Below, one piece after another: positions 44,326 through 52,263 of a stretch of DNA of 64,000 nt. Position 1 is the first letter of the stretch; each line of letters begins with the position of its first letter. Under the pieces are notes generated by a model that saw only the letters and a list, made by a program, of their open reading frames with translations, was not told the DNA's origin and searched no databases. A program made the translations under genes and the position numbers. Origin of the DNA: JALYTZ01 sp036559125. Lineage in GTDB: Bacteria; Vulcanimicrobiota; Vulcanimicrobiia; Vulcanimicrobiales; Vulcanimicrobiaceae. Location of the stretch: positions 1-64,000 of the forward strand of contig DATBTT010000014.1 in assembly GCA_036559125.1 (NCBI GenBank), written 5' to 3'.

Positions 44326-44800
44326 CCGGCGGCGGTTTGAACGTTCTGACGTTGACCAAGCCGCATCCGCGCAGCGCGCTTTCGGCGTTCGCGGCTTCTT
44401 CCGGTGTCGCTTTGAACGTCACGACGCTTCGGCCTTCATCTACCGCGATATCGTAATTTTCGGCCGCATCGCGCGGAATCGCGACTCCCTGCAAATAGTG
44501 CGGAACGTGCCCGCCTGCGACCAGTGAAGAAAGCGTCGGCGAACGGCCACCGATGCCGGGAACGCCCGTTCCGTCAGTCCCGCCTCGCCCGCCGAACGTG
44601 CTGCCGGTCGCGTGCGCGAACCGTAGCGGCGAATCTTCATGCGCTGCGGTCGCACTCGCCTTCGTAATGATCGTGAGCCGCTGCGCGTCGAGCTCGGCGC
44701 AGCCCATCAGTAATTTTTCGAGTTGTGCCGGATCCGAGGTACGTGCGATTCCGGCAACGACGTAGTGCGCCAGAACGATCGCCTCCTTCGCCCATATCAT
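44309..44800 (-). CDS. Hypothetical protein, possible stress-protein fold
   Basis: 163 residues. The first 60 residues (AIVLAHYVVAGIARTSDPAQ) and the last 50 (YDIAVDEGRSVVTFKATPEE, ALRGCGLVNVRTF) could be two alpha-beta halves around a Gly/Thr-rich linker. The end resembles YflT/heat-induced stress protein ferredoxin-like repeats, but weakly. It lies between the two paralogous membrane protein genes and is on the same strand as both. Confidence 0.6.
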   Translation of the reverse strand: MIWAKEAIVLAHYVVAGIARTSDPAQLEKLLMGCAELDAQRLTIITKASATAAHEDSPLRFAHATGSTFGGRGGTDGTGVPGIGGRSPTLSSLVAGGHVPHYLQGVAIPRDAAENYDIAVDEGRSVVTFKATPEEAANAESALRGCGLVNVRTFKPPPVTAKS

Positions 44801-44828
44801 GTTCCAACGTCTCGCGTAGCGTCAAGTC

Positions 44829-45830
44829 TCATGGGGTACGCGTCGCGCTCGGTGTGGGAGCTTTGCCCGGCTTGAACGGATTGAGTCCGTTGACGAGTCG
44901 AACGATCAGGGGCTTATGTTTCGGCTTGGGCGTTGGGCGGGCAACCGCCACGCCTGCGGGAACATTCGCACCCGCCGCCGAGGGCATCGGCATCGGATTG
45001 GTAGTCGTATTCGTCGCATCGGGCATATCCGAAAGATCGGGCGCAATCTGCGGTTCCGGCGTCGCGGGCGGCGCCGTCACGAGGGGAAGCGCGACGGAAA
45101 CGCTGCCTTTGCCCGGAGGAGGGGTGCCGTGGGTGCGCGATTGCGGCGGCACCGCGGTAACAAAGACTTGCGGCGTGGGCGCGGATGTGGGCGCGGGCGC
45201 GTTGGCCGGCGTGGGCCTGGATTGCACGGCCGTCAGCGCGCGCGGGGCGGTAACGGGCGTGGGCGTGCGCGGCCTAGCGGAAACGCGAGCCACGGTAGTA
45301 CGCGAAAGCCGCGGGCCTGCCGAGGGCGATGCTTGTGGGGGAATCACTGCGAAACGATAGCCGCTGCGTTCGAGGACGCGCTCGCCGCCGGCACCGATCG
45401 CGAGAGCTACGGCGAGCGTAGCAAAAACCACCGTTCCGCGTGTCATGCCGTGCGAACCGCGCGATACCGGCGCTTCGCCGCGGGTAATTCGCACGATGTT
45501 TTCGGCGAACGACCCACCGATGAGGGGAATCGCGCGCAAGTTCGTGCGCAAGCATTCGATCAGTGCGTCGCGCAATTCGTCGTCGTTGCGCGATTCTGCG
45601 ACGATGCGTTCGAAGGAGGCGGCGTCCAGTTTCGCCGGTACGTCGTTCCCGGCGGCGGGCAGCCGCTCAGCGATCACCGTTCGATAATACGCGGGAAGGC
45701 GGTGGCTGGCTTTGGCGAGCGTCCGTGCGACGGCGCGCGTGTCGAGTTCGCGCACGTAAATTTCCATCGCGCAGGCGACGTCGTGCGGGTCGAAATTACT
45801 TAGAACGTGATCGCGTGGCGTATTGGGCAT
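44829..45830 (-). CDS. Undescribed single-pass membrane protein with Pro/Thr-rich tail (paralog 2)
   Basis: 333 residues from ATG 45830, GGAG upstream. Its cytosolic domain matches paralog 1 segment by segment: DPHDVACAMEIYVRELDTRA, TLAKASHRLPAYYR, and CLRTNLRAIPLIGGSFAENI. A membrane helix lies near 145-165 (GTVVFATLAVALAIGAGGE). The tail here is Pro/Thr/Ala rich rather than Arg rich but ends with the related VRLVNGLNPFKPGKAP motif. Conserved ends with a divergent tail suggest a spacer or wall-spanning role. No family known. Confidence 0.75.
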   Translation of the reverse strand: MPNTPRDHVLSNFDPHDVACAMEIYVRELDTRAVARTLAKASHRLPAYYRTVIAERLPAAGNDVPAKLDAASFERIVAESRNDDELRDALIECLRTNLRAIPLIGGSFAENIVRITRGEAPVSRGSHGMTRGTVVFATLAVALAIGAGGERVLERSGYRFAVIPPQASPSAGPRLSRTTVARVSARPRTPTPVTAPRALTAVQSRPTPANAPAPTSAPTPQVFVTAVPPQSRTHGTPPPGKGSVSVALPLVTAPPATPEPQIAPDLSDMPDATNTTTNPMPMPSAAGANVPAGVAVARPTPKPKHKPLIVRLVNGLNPFKPGKAPTPSATRTP

Positions 45831-45935
45831 GAACGGCTCCGTGACATACTCTATGCTTTCCCGCAGCCGTATGTTCCCGCGGTTGACGCGGGGCCAACCG
45901 GGGAACACGGGCTACCCGGCGCTCGCTTGATATAG

Positions 45936-45967
45936 AAAACGCGGCCCCCGAAGGCGCCGCGTTTTTT
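45936..45967. terminator. Strong bidirectional rho-independent terminator
   Basis: A perfect 10-bp stem AAAACGCGGC / GCCGCGTTTT (45936-45945 with 45956-45965) with a 10-base loop. On the plus strand it ends in TTTTTT; on the minus strand in TTTTCTATA. It lies 24 bases past the minus-strand small exported gene and separates it from the paralog 2 gene. Confidence 0.85.
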
Positions 45968-45990
45968 GCGAGTTATCGCATTCCCGGACT

Positions 45991-46188
45991 TCAAGCTTTG
46001 TGACAATACCCGTGGACTTTTTTGCCCGCCCGCATGTAGCCCTTGACCCAATGCTGGCCGGCGGGACACGAGTGGCTGGACATCGTTTTGTGATGCATGG
46101 CGGACTTCATGTGTCCGGCGGACGCCGCTCCCGCACTGATAGAAACGAGCGCGGCGAGAGTTAAGACCGATGTAAGAAGACGCTTCAT
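45991..46188 (-). CDS. Small exported His/Lys-rich protein
   Basis: 65 residues from ATG 46188 with GGAGGATGATTCC upstream. The signal peptide is residues 1-24 (VLTLAALVSISAGAASA). The mature 41 residues are rich in His, Lys and Met (HMKSAMHHKTMSSHSC) with two Cys that could form a disulfide (SCPAGQHWVKGY to HGYC). Metal binding or a structural envelope role is possible. It is monocistronic, ending at a strong terminator. Confidence 0.75.
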   Translation of the reverse strand: MKRLLTSVLTLAALVSISAGAASAGHMKSAMHHKTMSSHSCPAGQHWVKGYMRAGKKVHGYCHKA

Positions 46189-46331
46189 GGAATCATCCTC
46201 CGGTAAAAAGTACGGTACCGTACGACGTTCGGCAGGGCACCCGCCGCTCCCGCAAGGCATAGTCGACGCCGACCCGCAAAGTAATCGACCGGTTCCCTTG
46301 CTACTGCTTCACGATTTTGGGGAGGGCTCGT

Positions 46332-46520
46332 ATGGAACAGTTCGTGGTTCACCTGGTGCACATCGGCGCCTGGATCTTCGGCATCGTCTTCCTGTTTGCG
46401 ATCATCGGGTTCATCGCCGTGATCTCTTGGATCGTCAATCTCTTCCGCAAGACCGAGGCGGTGGTCGAGACCGGCGTGCACAACGTGGAGGGAACGTTTC
46501 ACCGTCACGATCAGGAGTAA
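46332..46520 (+). CDS. Small single-pass membrane protein
   Basis: 62 residues from ATG 46332 with GGGGAGGG upstream. One long hydrophobic segment (IGAWIFGIVFLFAIIGFIAV then ISWIVNLF) is followed by a charged tail (RKTEAVVETGVHNVEGTFHR). It has the size and layout of small stress-linked membrane proteins; no family assigned. Confidence 0.72.
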   Translation: MEQFVVHLVHIGAWIFGIVFLFAIIGFIAVISWIVNLFRKTEAVVETGVHNVEGTFHRHDQE

Positions 46521-46539
46521 ACGACGGGCGCGGCGATCC

Positions 46540-47367
46540 TTAAAAAAGGATCGTCGCGAACTCACCGCAGCGCGCAAATCCCACGCGCTCGTAAAGCGCC
46601 AGTGCGTTTGCGTTGAAGGCGTTGACGTACAGCGAAAGGGTGGGATGAACGTCGAGCAACTGCGCGCAGATTCCGTGCAGCGCTTTGCTCGCCAGACCGC
46701 GGCCTCGCAATTCCGGCGGCGTCCAAATGCCTTGAAGCTGGAGCGTCTGGCGGCTCGACGGTCCTACGTTACAAAAGAAGCATAGCCCGGCGTCGGACTC
46801 TCCGACCCACCACAGTCCGCGCGCGATCATCGCGCGAACGTTCGCACCGAAGTCGCCCGAAACGCTGCGTGGATCGTACTCGAGTTCGTGTTCGATCATC
46901 TCGGCGGAATTTTTCGCGATCGTCTTCCACTCGTCCGCGCGGGCCGTGCGAGTGATGACGCCGTCGGAGTTCGCGCGCAGCGCGCCGCGTTGCAGTGCGA
47001 GCAACGGCTGGCTTTCGCGCACGATGCGCGCGGGCGCGTGCCATGGACGCACGCGACGCCAATACGGCTCTACGCACGACCGTGGGCCGACGATCATGCG
47101 CTCGAACCGGAAAGCCGACCCCGCATCGGCAAACGCATCGACCACCCGCTCGCCATCGGCGGCGAGAACGACTTGCCGTCCGAAGAATGCGACGCCGCGC
47201 ACGCGCATGTCGGCGTCGAGATACACGTGCAATCCGGCACGTGTGGCGCTCGAGCGCTCGCGCTCGATCAACCAGGTGAGAAACACGTTGTCGTACGGCG
47301 AAAGCGCCAAGAAGGCCAACGCGGCAGCTTCGTAGGCGGGCACGAGCCGCTGGACGCCGGGTTTCAC
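46540..47367 (-). CDS. GNAT acetyltransferase with N-terminal extra domain
   Basis: 275 residues from GTG 47367, placed 22 bases after the anti-sigma stop. The C-terminal GNAT domain has LQLQGIWTPPELRGRGLASK (acetyl-CoA loop RGRGLA) and LYVNAFNANALALYERVGFA. The first 130 residues look like a second GNAT-like or DUF4081-type half, as in two-domain GNATs where only the C-terminal half binds the cofactor. The substrate is not known. It is in line with the sigma/anti-sigma genes. Confidence 0.85.
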   Translation of the reverse strand: MKPGVQRLVPAYEAAALAFLALSPYDNVFLTWLIERERSSATRAGLHVYLDADMRVRGVAFFGRQVVLAADGERVVDAFADAGSAFRFERMIVGPRSCVEPYWRRVRPWHAPARIVRESQPLLALQRGALRANSDGVITRTARADEWKTIAKNSAEMIEHELEYDPRSVSGDFGANVRAMIARGLWWVGESDAGLCFFCNVGPSSRQTLQLQGIWTPPELRGRGLASKALHGICAQLLDVHPTLSLYVNAFNANALALYERVGFARCGEFATILF

Positions 47368-47389
47368 GTCACCGGATGCACGGGGAGAC

Positions 47390-48169
47390 TCAGGTGAGTT
47401 TGACAACGAAGGTTGGCGTGCTTGTCGGCTGTTTGCTGCCCCCTTCCGGTTCGACGCTGAGTGCGACCGCCGTAACGTGCGCCCCATTTTCGGGCAGCGG
47501 GATGAGCGCGACACCGGCGTTATTCGGTACGAAGGTGACCGACGGGGACATCGTCTTCGTTCCCGCCATCAGCGTCCAGGCCTGATACACTTTACCCTTG
47601 GGCGGCGGCGGCAATTGGCGCATCGCGATGTAGAGTCGTTCTCCGTGCTTGACTACTTCGCCGCCGGCCACCCCGTAGCGCTTGGAGCTGGTCGATAGCA
47701 GATCTGCGATGGTTTGCTTTTGCACTTGCACGCCGCGCGCGAGCGAAGACGAACGCGCGCTCGTTGCGACCAGTTCGTTCTGCGATTGCTTGAGCGATTC
47801 GTTGAGCGAAATGTTGAAGATCGACGTGACGAGCGCGATCGCAAAACACGCCGCCGCGACGGCATATGCCGGCCACACGATCGGTCGAACCGCACGAACC
47901 GTCGCCGCGCTAGGCGCGCTCGCCCCGTTATTGGGCACTGCGTCCGTGCGAATCTGCTTCATGATGCGCGCCTTGAGCATTCGGCTGGGCTGTGCCGCGG
48001 ATTCGGCCGTAAGACCGACCAGATCCGCCACCGGCCTCAACGCCCTGTACTCGGCACGGCATTCGGCGCAATCGACAAGATGCTGCCGGACGCGCTGCGC
48101 TTGGGGCGCGGCGAGCGCGCCGAGCGCGTAGACCGCTACGTCGTCGAGCAATTCTTCGTGGACGTTCAT
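47390..48169 (-). CDS. RskA-like zinc anti-sigma factor
   Basis: 259 residues. The N-terminal zinc anti-sigma motif is HLVDCAECRAEYRAL (His-x3-Cys-x2-Cys). One membrane helix lies near 100-120 (AYAVAAACFAIALVTSIF). A coiled stretch and an RskA-type extracytoplasmic domain follow (RLYIAMRQLPPPPKGKVYQAWTL, GVALIPLPENGAHVTAVALS). It holds the co-transcribed ECF sigma factor at the membrane until regulated proteolysis. It overlaps the sigma gene as ATGA. Confidence 0.92.
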   Translation of the reverse strand: MNVHEELLDDVAVYALGALAAPQAQRVRQHLVDCAECRAEYRALRPVADLVGLTAESAAQPSRMLKARIMKQIRTDAVPNNGASAPSAATVRAVRPIVWPAYAVAAACFAIALVTSIFNISLNESLKQSQNELVATSARSSSLARGVQVQKQTIADLLSTSSKRYGVAGGEVVKHGERLYIAMRQLPPPPKGKVYQAWTLMAGTKTMSPSVTFVPNNAGVALIPLPENGAHVTAVALSVEPEGGSKQPTSTPTFVVKLT

Positions 48170-48699
48170 GCCGTCACCGCCCCATCGAGCGCCGAGCGAA
48201 GTTTGCGCAGTCCGGCGCGAATACGCGTCTTAATCGTTCCTAACGGAATGCCGGTGCGTCGCGCGATTTCTTCGTGCGTGATACCGTTGAGAAACCCCAT
48301 CTCGATCGGTTCGCGTTGTTCCGTGGGAAGCTGCGCGAGCGCGCCGCGTACGGCGGCCGCGTCGATGTGTGCGAAGGCGGTTTCCTCGATCTGTTCTTCG
48401 TCGGCAACCGCACACGGAAGTTCGCCTTCGGGACGTTGCGATTTGCTGCGCAAGACGTCCAAAGCGCGATTGCGCGTTACCCGGGCGATCCAGGCCGCGA
48501 AATTGCCGCTTTCAAACACGGTTGGCGAACTCCACAATTTCAAAAACACCGCTTGCGTCACGTCTTCGGCCCCGCCGACATCGGTGAGGATCCGCAGCGC
48601 AACTCCGTACACGAGCCGATGGTACGAATCGTAGAGGGCTTCGAATGCCGATGCGTCGCGCGCCCGTACTCGGGCCATGAGCCGGCCTGCATCTTCCAC
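48166..48699 (-). CDS. ECF sigma factor (SigK-like), partner of the RskA-like anti-sigma
   Basis: 177 residues. Region 2 reads FEALYDSYHRLVYGVALRIL and AEDVTQAVFLKLW; region 4 reads LPTEQREPIEMGFLNGITHE with the HTH IARRTGIPLGTIKTRIRAG. It is of the SigK/RskA group, whose sigma factors are freed by membrane proteolysis of the anti-sigma. The order sigma, anti-sigma, with overlap, is standard. The regulon cannot be read here. Confidence 0.93.
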   Translation of the reverse strand: MEDAGRLMARVRARDASAFEALYDSYHRLVYGVALRILTDVGGAEDVTQAVFLKLWSSPTVFESGNFAAWIARVTRNRALDVLRSKSQRPEGELPCAVADEEQIEETAFAHIDAAAVRGALAQLPTEQREPIEMGFLNGITHEEIARRTGIPLGTIKTRIRAGLRKLRSALDGAVTA

Positions 48700-48791
48700 G
48701 TCGTTCTGCTTCGCTTCATTCGTCGGTTGCCCTCGGTTGAACGTAACGCAAGGAAGTCCGGCGTGGATGTATCGAGCATCCGGCTAGGCTG

Positions 48792-49811
48792 CTAGGGCGG
48801 CAGCTGCATTGGCGGGCCGTGCGTATCTTCATACGTACCTGCAAGCGGCGGCGGCTCCGGCATTGCCGGAAACGGGTCGTCCAGGCCTCCGAACCAGGAT
48901 CCGGCGGACGTCTGCGTGCCGGCCGCGACCGGCTCGCGAGGTTGCACGATAAAGGGCTGCTCGGGTTGTACCTCCGGCGACACCGATTCGGGTGTGACGA
49001 TGGTTTGCGCGAACGCCCCGTCGCCTGGCAAGTGCAGCAAGTCCTCCTCGCTGCGCGTCGTGAGCCCTCGCACGATGTAGGCTTTTTGCGTGCGTTTGAG
49101 GCCGCGCAACGGCAGCGTATTTGCCGCAACGCCGACGAATTGGTCGGCCACCGGCTCGAACGTCGTTGCGGAGGCCAGAATGTAGGCGTTGAGTTCCTCG
49201 GCGGCGACCTGCAAGCGAGCCGCAACGTGCGCTGCATTGCCGACGACCGCGAATTCGCGGCGGCGCGCAAATCCGACGTCGCCTGCGACGATTGCCCCGG
49301 TGTTCACGCCGACCGTGACGACGTATGGCTGCCGTCCCTGTGAACTCCAGCGCGCGTTCATCGCGTTGATGAGGCGGACCGTTTCGAGCGCCGCGCGTAG
49401 CGCCCGTTCCTCTTGAAACGGCGTGTCGATGAGGACGCCGAAAACGGCGGTGATCGTATCGCCGCGCAGACTCTCGATCACGCCACGCTGCCGCTCGATC
49501 GAGCGACCGGCAATCGCATAGAACTCGTTGAGGTAGCGCAATGTCTCTTCGGGCGTGAGCCGCTCGGCCAAAAGCGAGAAATTTCGAATGCGCGCGCACA
49601 AAATCGTAGCGTGGTATGCCTGCGCGGTAAACAGACGCGGGTCGTTGCGCTCGATCAACTCGTCTACGATCTGCTCGGGGACGTAGCGCGAAAAGAGCGC
49701 GCGCACGAGGCGATTTTCGTCGCGTTCGCGCGTGTAGCGCCGGAAGAGCGAGTGCAGCGCGATGCAGACGCCGATGGCGAGCGCGATCGCGAAGCCGGTG
49801 AGCAAGCCCAT
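48792..49811 (-). CDS. Cyclase-homology protein lacking catalytic residues
   Basis: 339 residues. One N-terminal membrane helix (LLTGFAIALAIGVCIALHSL) is followed by a linker of the type found before membrane cyclases (LFSRYVPEQIVDELIE). A class III cyclase fold spans about 60-245. The first metal Asp is replaced (TILCARIRNF instead of the usual FADIRGF); the second is kept (LRGDTITAVFG); the Asn of the transition state pair is His (GNAAHVAARL). A Pro-rich tail ends the protein. It is probably a catalytically dead regulator. Confidence 0.85.
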   Translation of the reverse strand: MGLLTGFAIALAIGVCIALHSLFRRYTRERDENRLVRALFSRYVPEQIVDELIERNDPRLFTAQAYHATILCARIRNFSLLAERLTPEETLRYLNEFYAIAGRSIERQRGVIESLRGDTITAVFGVLIDTPFQEERALRAALETVRLINAMNARWSSQGRQPYVVTVGVNTGAIVAGDVGFARRREFAVVGNAAHVAARLQVAAEELNAYILASATTFEPVADQFVGVAANTLPLRGLKRTQKAYIVRGLTTRSEEDLLHLPGDGAFAQTIVTPESVSPEVQPEQPFIVQPREPVAAGTQTSAGSWFGGLDDPFPAMPEPPPLAGTYEDTHGPPMQLPP

Positions 49812-49871
49812 ATCCTTCTAGGTGTCGGCCCGAGCGGGGTTTGGCCTGAGTTGCGTCGTAGGTCGCGGGCC

Positions 49872-50246
49872 ATGGCAGCGCTCGAGCAGATCCGGTCCGC
49901 CATCGCGGATTTCGATGGGTACGGCGACGAGGAAAGCCGCCGCCGCTCCGACCAGCTGATTCGATCGTACCTGGGGGAACGGCTTGCCGCCTACCGGTCG
50001 GAGCATGGCGACAGCGGCGCGTTCGACGCGCTCGTGTTGCGTTGCGAGTTCATGGATCAACGGATATTCAAGGCTTTTGAGTCGTCGAATCCGGACCGCG
50101 GGCGGATCGACGCGCTGCTGGCCGCCGACCTGGAGGTCGTGGCTCTCGCCGGACGGACGGCGGCGCTTGGCTTGGAGGATCTGCCGGGATTCGTGAACGC
50201 CTCCAACGCTGCTCTCGACCGGCGCGACGCCGCCATGCGCGGATAG
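49872..50246 (+). CDS. Hypothetical soluble helical protein
   Basis: 124 residues from ATG 49872. It is Ala/Arg/Asp rich and helical (LEQIRSAIADFDGYGDEESR, LIRSYLGERLAAYRSEHGDS), ending near NASNAALDRRDAAMRG. No signal peptide, membrane helix or known motif. It ends 10 bases before the GH20 gene, so it may be the first gene of that operon. Confidence 0.6.
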   Translation: MAALEQIRSAIADFDGYGDEESRRRSDQLIRSYLGERLAAYRSEHGDSGAFDALVLRCEFMDQRIFKAFESSNPDRGRIDALLAADLEVVALAGRTAALGLEDLPGFVNASNAALDRRDAAMRG

Positions 50247-50256
50247 CGCGAGCGAG

Positions 50257-52263
50257 GTGCGGCAGTGGGCCATTTGGTGCGTCGTATTCTTTGCGATGGC
50301 CGTGCCGATGCGAGGGCGGACGCAGGAGGCGGCGTTCCACGTGTTGCCCGCTCCCTCGTCGATTCGCAGCTCGCCTTGCGGGCGGCCCTTTACCTTTAAA
50401 CGCCCGCTACGAGTCGCGAGCGATTTCGACGCTGCCGCTTTCGACCTGATCGACGCGCGCTGGTCGGCACTCGGGATTCCCAAGCTGGTGAGATCCAAAC
50501 GACCCGACGTGCGCGTCGGCCATGCCGCGCTCGCGCCGCAGGCTTATCGGATGCGCGTGCGTTCGGGCGGCGCGATCTCGATCGAAGCGGGAGACCCGGC
50601 CGGCTCTTTCTACGCGGCGATGACGCTGGCGCAGCTTCCGCAGCGCCGGGGACGCGGCTGGATGTTACCGTGCGCCGTCATCGACGATTCACCCGCTCTG
50701 CGTTGGCGCGTGCTCTCCGACGACGTTTCGCGCGGCCCGCTACCGACGATGCGGTATTTCGAAGAACGCATTCGCACGATCGCCGCGTTCAAAATGAACG
50801 GCTATTCGCCGTATATGGAAAATGTTTTTCGCGATCCGCACGAGCCGCTGCCGGCGCCGCTCGACGGCATCACTCCCTCCCAGCTCGGCGCGCTCGACGC
50901 CTACGCGAAGCGCTACCACGTTACGTTAATTCCGGAGCAGCAGACCTTCGCGCACATGCACGGCACGCTCGCGCTCGAACGCTATGCGAGCGCGGGCGAA
51001 CTGCAGCACGACTATCTGCTCAGCCCCGCGTCGCCGTTATCGCACTCGTACCTAAAAACGCTCATCGACGACGAACTCGCGGTAATCCCTCATCCGCCGT
51101 TTTTTCACGTGGGCTCCGATGAAACGTCCGAGCTCGGCGACGGCGCGAGCGCCGCCCTCGTAGCGCAACGCGGAAAGGCACAGGTGTACGCCGCCCATAT
51201 CGATGCGATGAACGCGCTGATCGCGCCATCCGGCGCGCGCGTAATGCTCTGGGACGACGGCATTCAAAGCGACCCTTCGATCATGCCGCTCTTGCCGAAG
51301 AATGCGGTGATCGTCAACTGGCATTACGGCGACGAAAAGACGTTCGAGCCTTACATTAAACGCATCGCAAGCGGCGGATTCGAACAGATGGTGGCTCCGG
51401 GCGCAAACAACTGGAACCAACTCTATCCCGACATCGCTCGAGCCCTGCGCAACGAGAATACCTTTATCACGCAAGGCAAAGCGGCGCGCGTGCTGGGCCT
51501 GTTTCAAACGGTATGGCACGACGACGGCGAGACGCTCTATGAAGCGACATGGTACCCGGTACTGTATGCTGCGACCAGCGGGTGGGAACGGGCGAGCGTC
51601 GACCCTCAACGGTTCCAGCGCGATTTCCCCTACGCGTTTTTCGGAAGCGACGATCCGCAGTACGGCCAAGATTTCGCGCGACTTGCGGATGCGCAGAGCC
51701 GCGTCACGGCGAGTGCGTACGATACGTCGGACTACTTGTTTTGGGCGGACCCGTTTGACCCACGCGTGGCGGCGCGAATGGCAAAAGTCGATATTCGCGC
51801 GGTGCGCCTCGAGGCCGAAACCGTGGAGAGCCACGTGCTCGAGCACCCGCCCGCGTTGCACCGCGAAACGGCGCGCGTCATGTATCTTGCGGCCCGGCGG
51901 TACGATCTGCTCGGCCGCAAATATCAGGTCGCGCGAGAAGTTCGCGACTACTACGCCGACGCCAGAGCGCAGATCGGCAAGCCACATAGCCGAACGATTC
52001 GCGATCTCTTCTGGTGCAAGTACTGGTTTTGGGAATTGCGCGACGATTACGAGGCCATCGCACCCCTCTACCGCAGGGCGTGGCTCTACGAAAGCCGGCC
52101 CGGTCATTTGGCGGGCAACATGGAGCGCTATCGGATGACGGCCGGGCGCGCCATCGAACGCGCGGATAAGATCGACGCGATGACGTACGAAGACTACGTG
52201 CGTGAAAAGACATTCCCCTCATTAGAGGACGTCCTCGGTTTGCAGGCGCCGAAACGTGATTAG
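50257..52263 (+). CDS. GH20 family beta-N-acetylhexosaminidase
   Basis: 668 residues from a GTG; a signal-type hydrophobic start (WAIWCVVFFAMAVPM). The small N-terminal GH20b-like domain is followed by the TIM barrel. The catalytic pair is D288-E289 in FFHVGSDETSELGDG. WHYGDEK and WNQLYPDI supply aromatic substrate contacts. GH20 enzymes remove terminal GlcNAc or GalNAc from chitin, glycans or muropeptides by substrate-assisted catalysis. It overlaps the transporter gene by 8 bases. Confidence 0.9.
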   Translation: MRQWAIWCVVFFAMAVPMRGRTQEAAFHVLPAPSSIRSSPCGRPFTFKRPLRVASDFDAAAFDLIDARWSALGIPKLVRSKRPDVRVGHAALAPQAYRMRVRSGGAISIEAGDPAGSFYAAMTLAQLPQRRGRGWMLPCAVIDDSPALRWRVLSDDVSRGPLPTMRYFEERIRTIAAFKMNGYSPYMENVFRDPHEPLPAPLDGITPSQLGALDAYAKRYHVTLIPEQQTFAHMHGTLALERYASAGELQHDYLLSPASPLSHSYLKTLIDDELAVIPHPPFFHVGSDETSELGDGASAALVAQRGKAQVYAAHIDAMNALIAPSGARVMLWDDGIQSDPSIMPLLPKNAVIVNWHYGDEKTFEPYIKRIASGGFEQMVAPGANNWNQLYPDIARALRNENTFITQGKAARVLGLFQTVWHDDGETLYEATWYPVLYAATSGWERASVDPQRFQRDFPYAFFGSDDPQYGQDFARLADAQSRVTASAYDTSDYLFWADPFDPRVAARMAKVDIRAVRLEAETVESHVLEHPPALHRETARVMYLAARRYDLLGRKYQVAREVRDYYADARAQIGKPHSRTIRDLFWCKYWFWELRDDYEAIAPLYRRAWLYESRPGHLAGNMERYRMTAGRAIERADKIDAMTYEDYVREKTFPSLEDVLGLQAPKRD

